DNA from: Veillonella sp.
Lineage (GTDB): Bacteria; Bacillota; Negativicutes; Veillonellales; Veillonellaceae
Length of the DNA: 64,000 nucleotides
Assembly: GCF_041333735.1 (NCBI RefSeq)
Contig: NZ_JBGKFB010000001.1
Coordinates: 434,001-498,000, forward strand
Direction of reading: 5' to 3'
Below, in pieces: positions 18,028 through 27,238 of this stretch. The number at the start of each line of letters is the position of its first letter. The first letter of the stretch is position 1. The position numbers were made by a program, and so were the translations under genes. The notes beneath the pieces were generated by a model. That model ran no database searches and was not told where the DNA came from. It saw only the letters and a list, made by a program, of their open reading frames with translations.

Positions 18028-18068
18028 AGTCTCACCTCCTCGAACGAGAGAGATGAGCAGAACAACAT
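18024..18068 (-). CDS. 14-residue leader peptide coupled to the toxin start
   Basis: ATG at 18068 preceded by GGAGGTAGTTAG, encoding MLFCSSLSFEEVRL and a TGA that overlaps the toxin ATG (ATGA). The distance and overlap suggest that ribosomes finishing the leader re-initiate on the toxin, or that the leader masks the toxin start. Function is inferred from position only. Confidence 0.4.
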   Translation of the reverse strand: MLFCSSLSFEEVRL

Positions 18069-18178
18069 CTAACTACCTCCTACACTAAAGTATAAATACA
18101 AGAAATTACGAAGTATAATGATTAATTGATATGCCACTAATAGTCACATATATAGGAGATTTGATATTTTTGCAGAAT

Positions 18179-18210
18179 AAAAAGAGACGACTATAAGTCG
18201 TCTCTTTTTA
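18179..18210. terminator. bidirectional terminator downstream of yfbR
   Basis: AAAAAGAGACGACT and AGTCGTCTCTTTTT around a four-base loop, with A and T tracts on the two sides. Confidence 0.85.
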
Positions 18211-18214
18211 ATCA

Positions 18215-18805
18215 TTATTTGATTTCATAGTAGTTTAGTTCATCCAAACTTTTTCCAAGAGCAGGCATATAGGTTTCAAGGAACATGTCTACTTCTGGCA
18301 TGTTAAGTGCTTTTAGTTTAGCTAAGATGGAGTCATGTGCTTCTTTAAACTCATCGTTTCCTGCTTTGAGTTCGTTCACACATTTCATATACGCTGAAAT
18401 TGTATCTGCTGCCTTAACGATGGGCCATTCAGGACTCTCCTCTGCATCTACAATAAAAGGCTTATAGATAGCTTGTAATCGTTCTGGCAAGGTAGACAAC
18501 ATTTTCTCTTGTGCCAACGTTTCAACTTCACCATAGAGCTCACGGAGTTTTGGATCAAAATATTTAATCGGTGTTGGCATATCGCCCGTAAAGATTTCAC
18601 TCACTTCATGATACATAGCAATGACAGCCACTTTATTAATATCTACATTGCCACCAAAATATTCATTTTTAAGAGCTGCCAAATTGTGTGCCACCATAGC
18701 CACTTCTAAGCTATGTTCTTGAATATTTTCTGTTTCTGTATTGCGCATGAGACTCCATCGATTGATAAAGCGCATGCGTTTTAAAAATGCAAAAAATGAA
18801 CTCAT
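18215..18805 (-). CDS. yfbR: HD-domain 5'-deoxynucleotidase, YfbR-like
   Basis: About 196 residues, close to E. coli YfbR (199). Conserved blocks are FFAFLKRMRFINRWSLMRN, ENIQEHSLEVAMVAH (first metal His), AMYHEVSEIFTGDMPTPIKY (second metal site, with HE in place of the usual HD) and AADTISAYMKC. Removes the 5' phosphate from deoxyribonucleoside monophosphates to balance dNTP pools. The ATG at 18805 is preceded by GGGGG; the upstream ATG at 18862 lies inside a terminator hairpin and was rejected. Confidence 0.9.
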   Translation of the reverse strand: MSSFFAFLKRMRFINRWSLMRNTETENIQEHSLEVAMVAHNLAALKNEYFGGNVDINKVAVIAMYHEVSEIFTGDMPTPIKYFDPKLRELYGEVETLAQEKMLSTLPERLQAIYKPFIVDAEESPEWPIVKAADTISAYMKCVNELKAGNDEFKEAHDSILAKLKALNMPEVDMFLETYMPALGKSLDELNYYEIK

Positions 18806-18821
18806 ATGTCCCCCATTACAT

Positions 18822-18848
18822 AATAGGTCCTGCATGGCAGGACCTATT
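18822..18848 (-). terminator. terminator after the D,D-carboxypeptidase gene
   Basis: AATAGGTCCTGC and GCAGGACCTATT pair around ATG as a tight hairpin, 100 bases downstream of the carboxypeptidase stop and just upstream of yfbR. Confidence 0.75.
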
Positions 18849-18947
18849 TTAATACTATTCATTTAACTATGGAACTTAAATTATATTAGGTTTACTCAAG
18901 ATATTCTCTAATCATGCTCAATTAGATTACATCGCTAAATTACACCA

Positions 18948-19805
18948 CTAAATTACACCGCGAAGTTTAAATCCATAATCAAGGAACTGTACTGCTTCAT
19001 CCCAACGGTTATCATCGTTAAGCATAACTACAATCATAGTATGACCATTACGTGTAGCCGATGCAATCAAGCATTCCCCTGCCGCATTCGTAAAGCCTGT
19101 TTTCAAACCATTTGCACCAGGATATTTATTGCGAATGAAATGATTTGTAGTACGGATTGTTTCTGGCGTACGGTTTTGGTAAGGCACTTTATAATAATCA
19201 TTAGCGACCTTATCACGGAACATTTGGTATTTCATACCGTATGCTGCAATCATCGCCAAGTCACGAGCCGTGGAGTGATGCCCCATTTGCGTCAAACCAT
19301 GAGGATTTAAGAATACACTATTCTTGGCTCCCGCTTTGGCAGCAACGCGATTCATATCCTTCGCAAAGTTTTCTACAGAACCACTTACATTTTCCGCTAC
19401 TACAACAGCCGCATCATTACCACTGGCAACCATCATACCTTCAAGAACACCTTCCAAAGTGATTTGATCACCAACGCGTACACCAAGATTGGACTCCTCC
19501 ATACTTGTTGCATAGCTGCTGATAGTTGCTAGTTCATCAAGTTGTGTGCCTTTGAGTTCTAGAGCTGTTAACAAGGTAACCATTTTCGTTGTACTCGCAG
19601 GATGCATCCATTTATCTGGATTTTTTGCAAATAAAATTTCCTTTGTATCCGCATCAATGAGGACTACGGCCTCACCAACTGTAGATGGCGGTGCAATATA
19701 CGCGGCATGAGAAATACTGGCACCGAGAATAACAGCGCCTATAAAGGCTATCATCAAAATAAGTCGTTTCAAAATCATATTTACATTAGTTGTTAAAGAT
19801 ATCAT
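18948..19805 (-). CDS. D-alanyl-D-alanine carboxypeptidase (PBP5 family, short form)
   Basis: Trims the terminal D-Ala from peptidoglycan stem peptides in the periplasm. A signal sequence (LILMIAFIGAVILGASISHA, cleaved about residue 34) is followed by the penicillin-binding fold with S71-T-T-K74, S128-G-N130 and K235-T-G237. The 285-residue chain stops soon after the KTG domain, so the usual C-terminal beta domain and amphipathic membrane anchor of PBP5/DacF are absent. Upstream lies the mscS gene in the same direction, 24 bases away, suggesting co-transcription. Confidence 0.93.
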   Translation of the reverse strand: MISLTTNVNMILKRLILMIAFIGAVILGASISHAAYIAPPSTVGEAVVLIDADTKEILFAKNPDKWMHPASTTKMVTLLTALELKGTQLDELATISSYATSMEESNLGVRVGDQITLEGVLEGMMVASGNDAAVVVAENVSGSVENFAKDMNRVAAKAGAKNSVFLNPHGLTQMGHHSTARDLAMIAAYGMKYQMFRDKVANDYYKVPYQNRTPETIRTTNHFIRNKYPGANGLKTGFTNAAGECLIASATRNGHTMIVVMLNDDNRWDEAVQFLDYGFKLRGVI

Positions 19806-19829
19806 TTATCTCACTTTCTACATTACACA

Positions 19830-20759
19830 TTAATTTTCAGGGCTATCATCAATTGCAACATTCGTTGCGTTTGCCTTTTTCTTAGTCCCTTTAATTTCAC
19901 CAGTAGAATTATCTACATTTTGAAGATATACAACACGTTGAGGATATGGAATGTCGATACCATATTTATCGAATGCATCTTTCACATCAGACATAATACC
20001 ATATTGCACATCTAAGAAATCCTTTGACTTAACACGAGCATAGGCAGCAATGCGCACAGAGTTATCACCAAATTCAGCAATACCAATTTCCATATCTTTA
20101 GGATTGAGAACCCTCTTATCATTAGCAAAAATCTTTTTCAAGATTTTGATTGCTTCGTGATGATCATTGTTATACCCAATATCAAACATAAATGGAATCA
20201 CACGCTCAGTTGTATATGCAATATTAGTTACCGCTTGAGATGTAAGAAGGGAATTTGGCATGTACACATTTTTTTGGTCTTTTGTAGTGATAACAGTATA
20301 CATAAATTGAATGGACTTAACACTACCTACTACATCTCCAACTTGAATAACATGGCCAGCTCTAAAAGGCTTAAATATAAGAATTAGTAAGCCAGATGCC
20401 AAGTTGGAAAGGTTATTTTGTAAGGCTAAGCCAATACCTAAACCAAAGGCACCAAAAGCAGCTACAAAGGATGTTGTAGGAACACCAACTTGATTTAAAC
20501 AAATCAAAATTAAACCTACTAGCAATGCATAATTGATGATCTGCGTAATAAAGCTCATAGCCGCAGTATCATAAGAAGCCTTGGTCATAATGCGAACCGC
20601 AAAAGCTTTCACCCATTTAATGGCATAACGACCTACCCAAAATATAATAAGGGCCAATAATATATTGCCCGCTTGTGCAAAAAACCAATCTCTCAGCTGA
20701 ACAAGAACATTAGCATCTTTAAAGAGCAGCTCAGATATTGTACTTAAAATATTTCCCAT
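19830..20759 (-). CDS. mscS: small-conductance mechanosensitive channel MscS
   Basis: About 309 residues. Three membrane helices in the first 130 residues, the last being the Gly/Ala-rich pore helix (AAFGAFGLGIGLALQNNLSNLA), then the beta domain (GHVIQVGDVVGSVKSIQFMY and NVYMPNSLL) and the alpha/beta cytoplasmic cage. Opens under hypo-osmotic stress. The ATG at 20759 follows GGAGG and was preferred over the upstream ATG at 20792. The last 25 residues are a polar Lys-rich tail beyond the usual domain. Confidence 0.94.
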   Translation of the reverse strand: MGNILSTISELLFKDANVLVQLRDWFFAQAGNILLALIIFWVGRYAIKWVKAFAVRIMTKASYDTAAMSFITQIINYALLVGLILICLNQVGVPTTSFVAAFGAFGLGIGLALQNNLSNLASGLLILIFKPFRAGHVIQVGDVVGSVKSIQFMYTVITTKDQKNVYMPNSLLTSQAVTNIAYTTERVIPFMFDIGYNNDHHEAIKILKKIFANDKRVLNPKDMEIGIAEFGDNSVRIAAYARVKSKDFLDVQYGIMSDVKDAFDKYGIDIPYPQRVVYLQNVDNSTGEIKGTKKKANATNVAIDDSPEN

Positions 20760-20935
20760 AGTAAACCTCCATGGTAAACTTTTATAAAACAAAGCTCTAT
20801 ACGCTATAAGTACTATTAAGATATAGTAACAGTATACATATATGCTATAATTTTACATATGCATTTATAAAATGATAGTAAAGTTATTATATCGTTATAT
20901 GACATATATAACAATCTAAATCTAGGGAGACTTAT

Positions 20936-21712
20936 ATGTTTAATAATCCATATGAAGCGCCGCAAGAGCTTGCTACCGGAGGCCATGTAACGAAAGAGTT
21001 AAATTCCGTTACAGTACACTTTGATGACATCCATTATTCCTTATCTAGTGGTCAACTCAATGGCGGGTATCACCATACCTTGGCCGTACGAAACCAACAA
21101 TTAACCTATCAAATCGAAACAGAAAAAGATTTACCTGGCGGCTCTGTAGCTAATTACTTAGCACAAGAGTTTGAGCATATCGATACGCCCGTTCATTTTA
21201 GTACAGCACTACTCACATCTGCCACAATGAATCTTCACGCATACGCTAAGGTCGAAGAACATGATACGATTGTAGAGACTATCGTTACTGCTGGCTATGA
21301 AAAAACAGCCCATCGTGCAGGCACAGGCTATTGCTACGAAGAACGAGATGGCAGTTTCATAGTACCTGGTACCATCAACATTCTTGTCTTTACAAACAAG
21401 GCCTTAACAGATAGTGCTATGGTGAAAGCCATCATGACAATTACGGAGGCTAAAACAGCAGCCCTTCAAGATTGGGATGTTGAAAGTATACGACTCTATC
21501 CATTTATCAACGAAGATATCCCTGATGCAATAACAAAAGAACGCAAGACTTCTGCAACAGGTACATCTACAGATGGTGTGATTCTCACCATCGATACAAA
21601 TGGTGATGTGCTAACAGATGCAGGCTCCTTCTCCCTATTTGGGGATACATTAGCTAAATCTGTTTATATAGGTATACAACGGGCCTTAGAAAATGCTATT
21701 GGCGCCGATTAA
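20936..21712 (+). CDS. cbiZ: adenosylcobinamide amidohydrolase CbiZ
   Basis: 258 residues with the CbiZ blocks: LLTSATMNLHAYAKV, GTINILVFTNKALTDSAMVK, AIMTITEAKTAALQDW and ATGTSTDGVILTIDT near the C-terminus. The enzyme removes the aminopropanol side chain of adenosylcobinamide to give adenosylcobyric acid, letting cells recycle incomplete cobamides. No other cobamide genes lie next to it. GGGAGAC precedes the start; strong terminators follow. The presence of a QueG-like gene nearby, another cobamide-related function, may be coincidental. Confidence 0.85.
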   Translation: MFNNPYEAPQELATGGHVTKELNSVTVHFDDIHYSLSSGQLNGGYHHTLAVRNQQLTYQIETEKDLPGGSVANYLAQEFEHIDTPVHFSTALLTSATMNLHAYAKVEEHDTIVETIVTAGYEKTAHRAGTGYCYEERDGSFIVPGTINILVFTNKALTDSAMVKAIMTITEAKTAALQDWDVESIRLYPFINEDIPDAITKERKTSATGTSTDGVILTIDTNGDVLTDAGSFSLFGDTLAKSVYIGIQRALENAIGAD

Positions 21713-21737
21713 ACACACACATCCTAAGCGAAATAAA

Positions 21738-21771
21738 AACCGCACATCCTAGGCGATCGGGATGTGCGGTT
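21738..21771 (+). terminator. terminator after cbiZ
   Basis: AACCGCACATCC and GGATGTGCGGTT are perfect complements separated by ten bases. Confidence 0.85.
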
Positions 21772-21826
21772 CATTGCATATAAAACTGTTACACACAGTA
21801 TAATATTTGAAAATGAATATCAAATT

Positions 21827-21857
21827 AAGATTTGAGAGTTTTTCTCAAATCTTTTTT
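21827..21857. terminator. second terminator between cbiZ and the asparaginase gene
   Basis: AAGATTTGAGA / CTCAAATCTT hairpin followed on the plus strand by a run of T; in the other direction it can serve the asparaginase operon. Confidence 0.75.
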
Positions 21858-21868
21858 TATTTTTCTAA

Positions 21869-22846
21869 TTAATATTCATAGAAGAACTGTTGTAACTTTT
21901 TAAGATTTTTAGTTTTTGTAAGACCAAGCATCAATAAAATGCGAGCTTTTTGTGGACTCAATGTATCACTTACAAGATAGCCTGCTAGTGCATCTTGTGG
22001 TACAGCAGATACCATGCCACTCCCTGTACGAGAGGCCCGTACAGTTGGGAATACTGTATTTTGTGTTATTTGACGTACATTTTGAGGAATTGTACCATGC
22101 CCTAAACCAGTCAAGATGAGTCCATCAGGATTAGTCGCCACAACACTCATTGGTACCATGTCATCCATACCGCCATAGCAAGTCAAAATGACTACACGCG
22201 GCAATTCTTTTACATCATGTACATCAAAGACAGATTCTTTCGTATGACGACGAGTAGAAGCTTTATAGTAATGAGCCACACCATCTTGTACAATACCTAG
22301 ATGACCTACTAATGGACTATCAAAGGTCGCTACATTCGTTGTATTCCGTTTAGAAACATCCCGTGCTCCATCAATATAGCCATTTAGTACAACAAGTACA
22401 CCTTTACCTACAGATTCTGGAGTTCTCGCCACTTGAATGGCTTGTAATAGATTAATCGGACCATCTGCACTGATCGCCCCTGCAGGTCGCATAGATCCAG
22501 TAATAACGATAGGCTTATCTGTATGAACTGTAAGATTAAGGAAATAAGCTGTCTCCTCCATGCTATCTGTACCATGAGTGATAACAACACCGCCTATATC
22601 CTCTTGATCAACTAAGTCTTGCACTAACTTAGACAAATCCAACCAATGCTGTACAGTAATATCGGAACTTTCAATATTACTAAACTGAGTATATGTATAT
22701 GGACCATATGGTTCTGTGCCAGGTACAGAGTCTAGAATTTCATTAAGACCTAGCACACCTGCAGTATAGCCAGTCAAATCTGTATCGGATGCGCCTTGTC
22801 CAGCAATCGTACCACCCGTACCAATCAAAGCTATTTTTGTCTCCAT
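21869..22846 (-). CDS. L-asparaginase
   Basis: Hydrolyses asparagine to aspartate and ammonia. The 325-residue chain has the two catalytic threonine loops: IALIGTGGTIAGQGAS at the start and VVITHGTDSMEETAYF (about 87-102), and KPIVITGSMRPAGAISADGP. No signal peptide is visible, so it is cytoplasmic although the sequence resembles type II enzymes. It is the last gene after pncB and nadE, with 45 bases from nadE, so its ammonia could feed the ammonia-dependent NAD synthetase. Confidence 0.93.
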   Translation of the reverse strand: METKIALIGTGGTIAGQGASDTDLTGYTAGVLGLNEILDSVPGTEPYGPYTYTQFSNIESSDITVQHWLDLSKLVQDLVDQEDIGGVVITHGTDSMEETAYFLNLTVHTDKPIVITGSMRPAGAISADGPINLLQAIQVARTPESVGKGVLVVLNGYIDGARDVSKRNTTNVATFDSPLVGHLGIVQDGVAHYYKASTRRHTKESVFDVHDVKELPRVVILTCYGGMDDMVPMSVVATNPDGLILTGLGHGTIPQNVRQITQNTVFPTVRASRTGSGMVSAVPQDALAGYLVSDTLSPQKARILLMLGLTKTKNLKKLQQFFYEY

Positions 22847-22891
22847 ATTTCCTCCATCATAAAATACATAAAATAGTGAATCATTTGTTAA

Positions 22892-23659
22892 TCAACGTTG
22901 GGGCTGAAAAGAAGGCATCAACTCTAGTTTATGCTTATTAATACGATTCAAATGATCAATCCGTTCTTTTGTTTCTAAATCATCAATTTCACCAGTTCGA
23001 ATATAGCGATCTAGAACTGCATAGGTAAAACCTAATTTATCTTCATCAGATTGACCACTAAGGCCATCACTAGGCGTTTTATCTACAAGATATTTAGGGA
23101 TATCTAGGAGTCGACCAATTTGACGTACCTCTTCTACAACAAGATTGGCAAGTGGACTAAAATCCCCTGCACTATCGCCATATTTTGTAGAGTACCCTAC
23201 ATAATCTTCAGAGCCGTTACATGTATTGGCCACACGCGCCCCATTTGGCAAGTTTTGACCAACAGCATATAAGGTTGCCATGCGAAGTCGTGGCGGTGTA
23301 TTGATAGCCGCATCCTTAGATATATCAGCTCTACCAGTAACTGCTTTATAACCTTCACCTTGAATGATAGCGTTTGTCAAAGCTTCATAGGCAGCTCCAA
23401 TATTCACTATGATATGTGGAATCCCCAAATGTGCCACTACAGCCTTGGCATCATCGATATCAGACTGAATACCATTAGGCATGAGCACACCAACTACGCG
23501 TTCTGTTCCAAGGGCTTCTTTACAAAGGGCAGCCACGATTGTGGAGTCCTTGCCACCTGAAATGCCTACTACAGCGCTGCAACTAGGTCCATTTTGATTA
23601 AAATAATCTCGAATCCATTGAATGAGAGCCTCTTTTGTTGCTTGTGGATTGTCTAACAT
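22892..23659 (-). CDS. nadE: ammonia-dependent NAD synthetase
   Basis: Amidates nicotinate adenine dinucleotide to NAD using ATP and ammonia. The P-loop VVGISGGKDSTIVAAL (about 30-45) and GYSTKYGDSAGDFSP are typical. At 255 residues it lacks the N-terminal glutaminase domain of the larger glutamine-dependent form, so free ammonia is the nitrogen donor. It starts eight bases after pncB ends and precedes asparaginase. Confidence 0.95.
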   Translation of the reverse strand: MLDNPQATKEALIQWIRDYFNQNGPSCSAVVGISGGKDSTIVAALCKEALGTERVVGVLMPNGIQSDIDDAKAVVAHLGIPHIIVNIGAAYEALTNAIIQGEGYKAVTGRADISKDAAINTPPRLRMATLYAVGQNLPNGARVANTCNGSEDYVGYSTKYGDSAGDFSPLANLVVEEVRQIGRLLDIPKYLVDKTPSDGLSGQSDEDKLGFTYAVLDRYIRTGEIDDLETKERIDHLNRINKHKLELMPSFQPQR

Positions 23660-23667
23660 AAGCCCTC

Positions 23668-25119
23668 CTATTTTTTTCGGAAAATACGATTTAGTAAATC
23701 CATTTTCATTTGATAGTATCCTGGACTCATATCAAGGTAATGACGATGTGGATTTTCAAAACGTTGCTCTTCAGGCCAAATTTCAGTTTCTAATTGATCT
23801 TTAACATATTGACGAAGCTCATCTAAGGTTGGTAATTCTACTAGTAATTTTCCATCCTTAATAATGAGTTGTTTCATCTCTTTAAAGGTACAGTTTTCAA
23901 AGTACAATTCACGCCAAGGTTGCTCTGGATCAATATAACGATATGGTTCGGTTGTATCTGGTACCTCTTCTAACAATGTTAATAAATCTGCAATGGCACG
24001 ACCTTTCTCATTGTACACGCGGTACACCTTTTTAAAGCCTGGGTTCGTAATTTTTTCAACAGATTCGGAAATCTTGATACGAGGCTCCCACACTCCATTT
24101 TTTTCAACCCCAGCAATCTTGTAAACCGCACCAAATACAGGGTCGCTCTTAGAGGTAATCAGTCTTTCACCTACCCCAAAGATATCGATAGGACCACCTT
24201 GGATTAACAAAGATGTAATCGTATATTCATCGAGACTGTTGGAAGCCATAATTTTACAATCTTCTAAACCCGCTTTATCGAGCATGCGACGTGCTTTTTT
24301 AGCTAAGTACGCAAGGTCGCCAGAATCAAGACGAATCCCTTTCAAACGTTTCCCCATAGGTTCTAATACATCTTTAGCAACCTTGATTGCATTAGGTACG
24401 CCAGAGTTTAACACATCGTAGGTATCAACGAGGAATACAGCACCATCTGGATAGACTTCAGCATAAGCTTTAAAAGCTTCATATTCAGAATCATGATACA
24501 TAACCCAACTATGAGCCATCGTACCACTCACAGGGATGCCAAATTGTTGGCCCGCTAAAACGGTTGCTGTAGACTGCACCCCACCGATGTAGGCTGCTCT
24601 TGCACCGTATACAGCGGCATCCACATTATGAGCTCGACGGGCACCAAAATCGGCTACAACGCGACCATCCGCAGCGCGAACGATACGATTGGCCTTAGTA
24701 GCGATAAGGGACTGATGATTCATCATAGTTAGCACTGCAGTTTCTACGATTTGTGCATCTATGAGAGGCGCTACGATAGTAATAACCGGTTCATTGGGAT
24801 AAATAATAGAACCCTCTGGGAATGCATATACATCACCAGTAAAGGAGAAATCTTTTAGATAAGCTAAAAACTCCTCACTAAAGATACCTTGAGCCCGTAA
24901 AAAATCAATATCACGTTCATCAAAGTGTAAGTTCAAAATGTACTCAACGATTTGTTCAAGACCACCAAAAATGGCAAAGCCACCCTTGTCTGGATTGCGT
25001 CTGAAGAATACATCAAACGCGACGCGATCCGTGTTTTCATGTTGCGTAAAATAGCCGTGTGCCATGGTCATCTCATAAAAATCCATAAGCATACTAATAT
25101 TGCGACTGTCGTGTTGCAT
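23668..25119 (-). CDS. pncB: nicotinate phosphoribosyltransferase
   Basis: Joins nicotinate to PRPP to make nicotinate mononucleotide, the first step of NAD salvage. 483 residues of the bacterial type: MLMDFYEMTMAHGYF at the N-terminus, FGARRAHNVDAAVYGARAA in the centre and GIRLDSGDLAYLAKKARRML binding phosphate. First gene of pncB-nadE-asparaginase. The intervening adenylation gene (nadD) is not in this window. Confidence 0.95.
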   Translation of the reverse strand: MQHDSRNISMLMDFYEMTMAHGYFTQHENTDRVAFDVFFRRNPDKGGFAIFGGLEQIVEYILNLHFDERDIDFLRAQGIFSEEFLAYLKDFSFTGDVYAFPEGSIIYPNEPVITIVAPLIDAQIVETAVLTMMNHQSLIATKANRIVRAADGRVVADFGARRAHNVDAAVYGARAAYIGGVQSTATVLAGQQFGIPVSGTMAHSWVMYHDSEYEAFKAYAEVYPDGAVFLVDTYDVLNSGVPNAIKVAKDVLEPMGKRLKGIRLDSGDLAYLAKKARRMLDKAGLEDCKIMASNSLDEYTITSLLIQGGPIDIFGVGERLITSKSDPVFGAVYKIAGVEKNGVWEPRIKISESVEKITNPGFKKVYRVYNEKGRAIADLLTLLEEVPDTTEPYRYIDPEQPWRELYFENCTFKEMKQLIIKDGKLLVELPTLDELRQYVKDQLETEIWPEEQRFENPHRHYLDMSPGYYQMKMDLLNRIFRKK

Positions 25120-25431
25120 CGGTTCACCAACCTTCTAAAATCTAATGGATTTGTAAAATCGTTAATCGTATAACCTCATTATACATTATTATTCCTATAT
25201 AGCTAGTCTCTACATTTGCTAATGCTTACATTAACTATCCTAATAATCATTCTTGTGATATAACTATATATATACTAATTATTTATATATTCCATATATA
25301 TGTCGGTGAAAGTTATCACTGAAATAAATCCAATTATTAGTATCAATTCGTATACTAATAAAATTACTACGTATTCAGTATAATCAATCAACATATATAT
25401 CTATTATTACATCAGAATGAAAGGAACCATT
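25120..25431. promoter_or_regulatory. divergent intergenic region between pncB and pepD with a 10-bp inverted repeat
   Basis: A+T-rich, about 310 bases. A perfect inverted repeat TTATTAGTAT (25334-25343) and ATACTAATAA (25352-25361) lies upstream of a TATAAT (25379-25384) and 70 bases before pepD. It is a plausible operator for the pepD promoter. I see nothing else beyond promoter-like TATA sequences. Confidence 0.4.
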
Positions 25432-26880
25432 ATGGAATCAATCGTTCAAGCAAAACGCGTATTAGAAATATTTAAAGAAATGAGCCAAATTCCTCGTGAA
25501 TCTGGCAACGAAAAAGGCATTAGCGATTATATCGTAAACTTTGCCAAAAACTTAGGTTTAGAAGTCCATAAAGACGACCAATATAATGTAGTCATCAAAA
25601 AACCTGCATCCCCAGGTTATGAAAATCGACCTTCTATCATCTTACAAGGTCATATCGACATGGTATGTGTTCGTGATCACGACTCTAACCATGACTTCAC
25701 TAAAGACCCAATTGCCAATATCATCGAAGGCGAATGGATGCATGCAGACCACACTACATTAGGTGCAGATAACGGCATGGGCGGTGCTATGATGCTTGCT
25801 ATTCTTGAAGATGATAGCCAACAACATGGCCCTATGCAATTATTGTTCACTACGAATGAAGAAACTGGTATGGATGGCGCTTTCGCTATTAAAGAAGGCC
25901 AAGTAAGTGGTGATTACTTACTCAACCTCGATACAGAAGTAGAACACGATTTTACTGTTAGCTGTGCTGGCGGTTGCCACGTTCACGTAAATATTCCTTT
26001 ATTGCGTGAAAACAACCAACCTGGCTATGATGCAGGCTTATCCCTTACCGTAACAGGCCTTAAAGGTGGTCACTCCGGCATTGAAATTTGCGAACAACGC
26101 GCAAATGCAAACCAAGTATTAACACGTGTACTCTATGATATTCAACAACAATATCCTGTATGCTTAGCATCCTTTGAAGGTGGTGTAAAACATAATGCCA
26201 TTCCTTCTAAAGCAGTTGCCGTATTATCCGTACGCGCTGAAGATGTAGAGGCTATTAAAACATTAATTGCATACCAAGAAAAACAATATCTCCATGAATA
26301 TGGTATCCAAGATCCAGGTCTTAAATTTGTTGTAGAAGATGTCGCAACACCTGATGTAGTCTATGCAGATGATACAACAGAAGCTCTCATTACTTACATC
26401 TATCTTGCACAAGATGGTGTTCATTCTGTAAGCAAATCTATCCCAAATCTTGTAGAAACTTCTGACAACATCGCAATCGTACGCGAAAATGAACATACTA
26501 TTGAAATACTCATCTCTATTCGTAGTTCTAACAGTAACAGCCTTGAATTCTTAGCAAAGAAAATGCTTCTTCTTGCAAAAACACTTGGCGTATCTGCAGA
26601 ACGCACTGGTGGCTATCCAGCATGGGAATATGACAAAGGCTCCAAACTTGAAGAGCAAGCTATTTCCTTGCATAACGAAATGTTTGATACACCAGCTAAT
26701 GTCAACGCAATCCATGCCGGTCTCGAATGTGGCTTGTTAAAAGGTGTACTACCAAATACACAAATGATCAGCTTTGGTCCTACTATCGTAAGTCCACATA
26801 CACCAATGGAACGCGTTCATTTACCATCTGTTGAAAATGTATATGTATATCTAAAAGCTTTATTAGCTAAGTTACAATAA
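25432..26880 (+). CDS. pepD: aminoacyl-histidine dipeptidase (PepD, M20 family)
   Basis: Cytosolic zinc exopeptidase that splits Xaa-His and other dipeptides. The metal ligands are visible in LQGHIDMV, LGADNGMGGAMM and TNEETGMDGAF; ISFGPTIVSPHTPMERVHL near the end supplies the last His. The lid domain occupies about 190-390. Length, about 482 residues, is normal. AAAGGAACCATT lies upstream of the ATG at 25432, which is preferred to the ATG at 25417. It stands alone with its own terminator. Confidence 0.94.
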   Translation: MESIVQAKRVLEIFKEMSQIPRESGNEKGISDYIVNFAKNLGLEVHKDDQYNVVIKKPASPGYENRPSIILQGHIDMVCVRDHDSNHDFTKDPIANIIEGEWMHADHTTLGADNGMGGAMMLAILEDDSQQHGPMQLLFTTNEETGMDGAFAIKEGQVSGDYLLNLDTEVEHDFTVSCAGGCHVHVNIPLLRENNQPGYDAGLSLTVTGLKGGHSGIEICEQRANANQVLTRVLYDIQQQYPVCLASFEGGVKHNAIPSKAVAVLSVRAEDVEAIKTLIAYQEKQYLHEYGIQDPGLKFVVEDVATPDVVYADDTTEALITYIYLAQDGVHSVSKSIPNLVETSDNIAIVRENEHTIEILISIRSSNSNSLEFLAKKMLLLAKTLGVSAERTGGYPAWEYDKGSKLEEQAISLHNEMFDTPANVNAIHAGLECGLLKGVLPNTQMISFGPTIVSPHTPMERVHLPSVENVYVYLKALLAKLQ

Positions 26881-26975
26881 ACATAAAACAGTAAATAATA
26901 ACTATATACTTTATGTATAATTTGGTATACTAAAGGTAATCTAATTAGAGATTTATATTACGAATTCTCTTCTCA

Positions 26976-27040
26976 CCCTCCTATAAGGAGTTCAGTCAAC
27001 TCTCCCTCGACTGAGTCTTCTATAGGAGGGATTTTTTTAT
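26976..27040 (+). terminator. two-tier hairpin terminator after pepD
   Basis: Outer stem CCTCCTATA / TATAGGAGG (26977-26985 with 27021-27029), inner stem TCAGTC / GACTGA, then ATTTTTTTATATT. The remaining DNA up to the cobW start (27041-27238) is A+T-rich with no recognisable gene. Confidence 0.8.
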
Positions 27041-27238
27041 ATTCTTCTCCCAAAACTTGAAATTAATATTTATTCATAGAGGAGTATCTCTTCATATATA
27101 TGTAAATCGATATATACAATACTTTTCACAATTAATTATGAATATTAAATACATCTGTCACTATACTCATATATGGTATATAACCAATATATTTAATGAG
27201 AATTTTAAGAAAAAGAGAGCTTTCATAACTATGCATAT

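Noticed and set aside
20793..20935. Cobalamin riboswitch before cbiZ
   Set aside because: The 140-base region is almost entirely A+T and lacks the B12-box.
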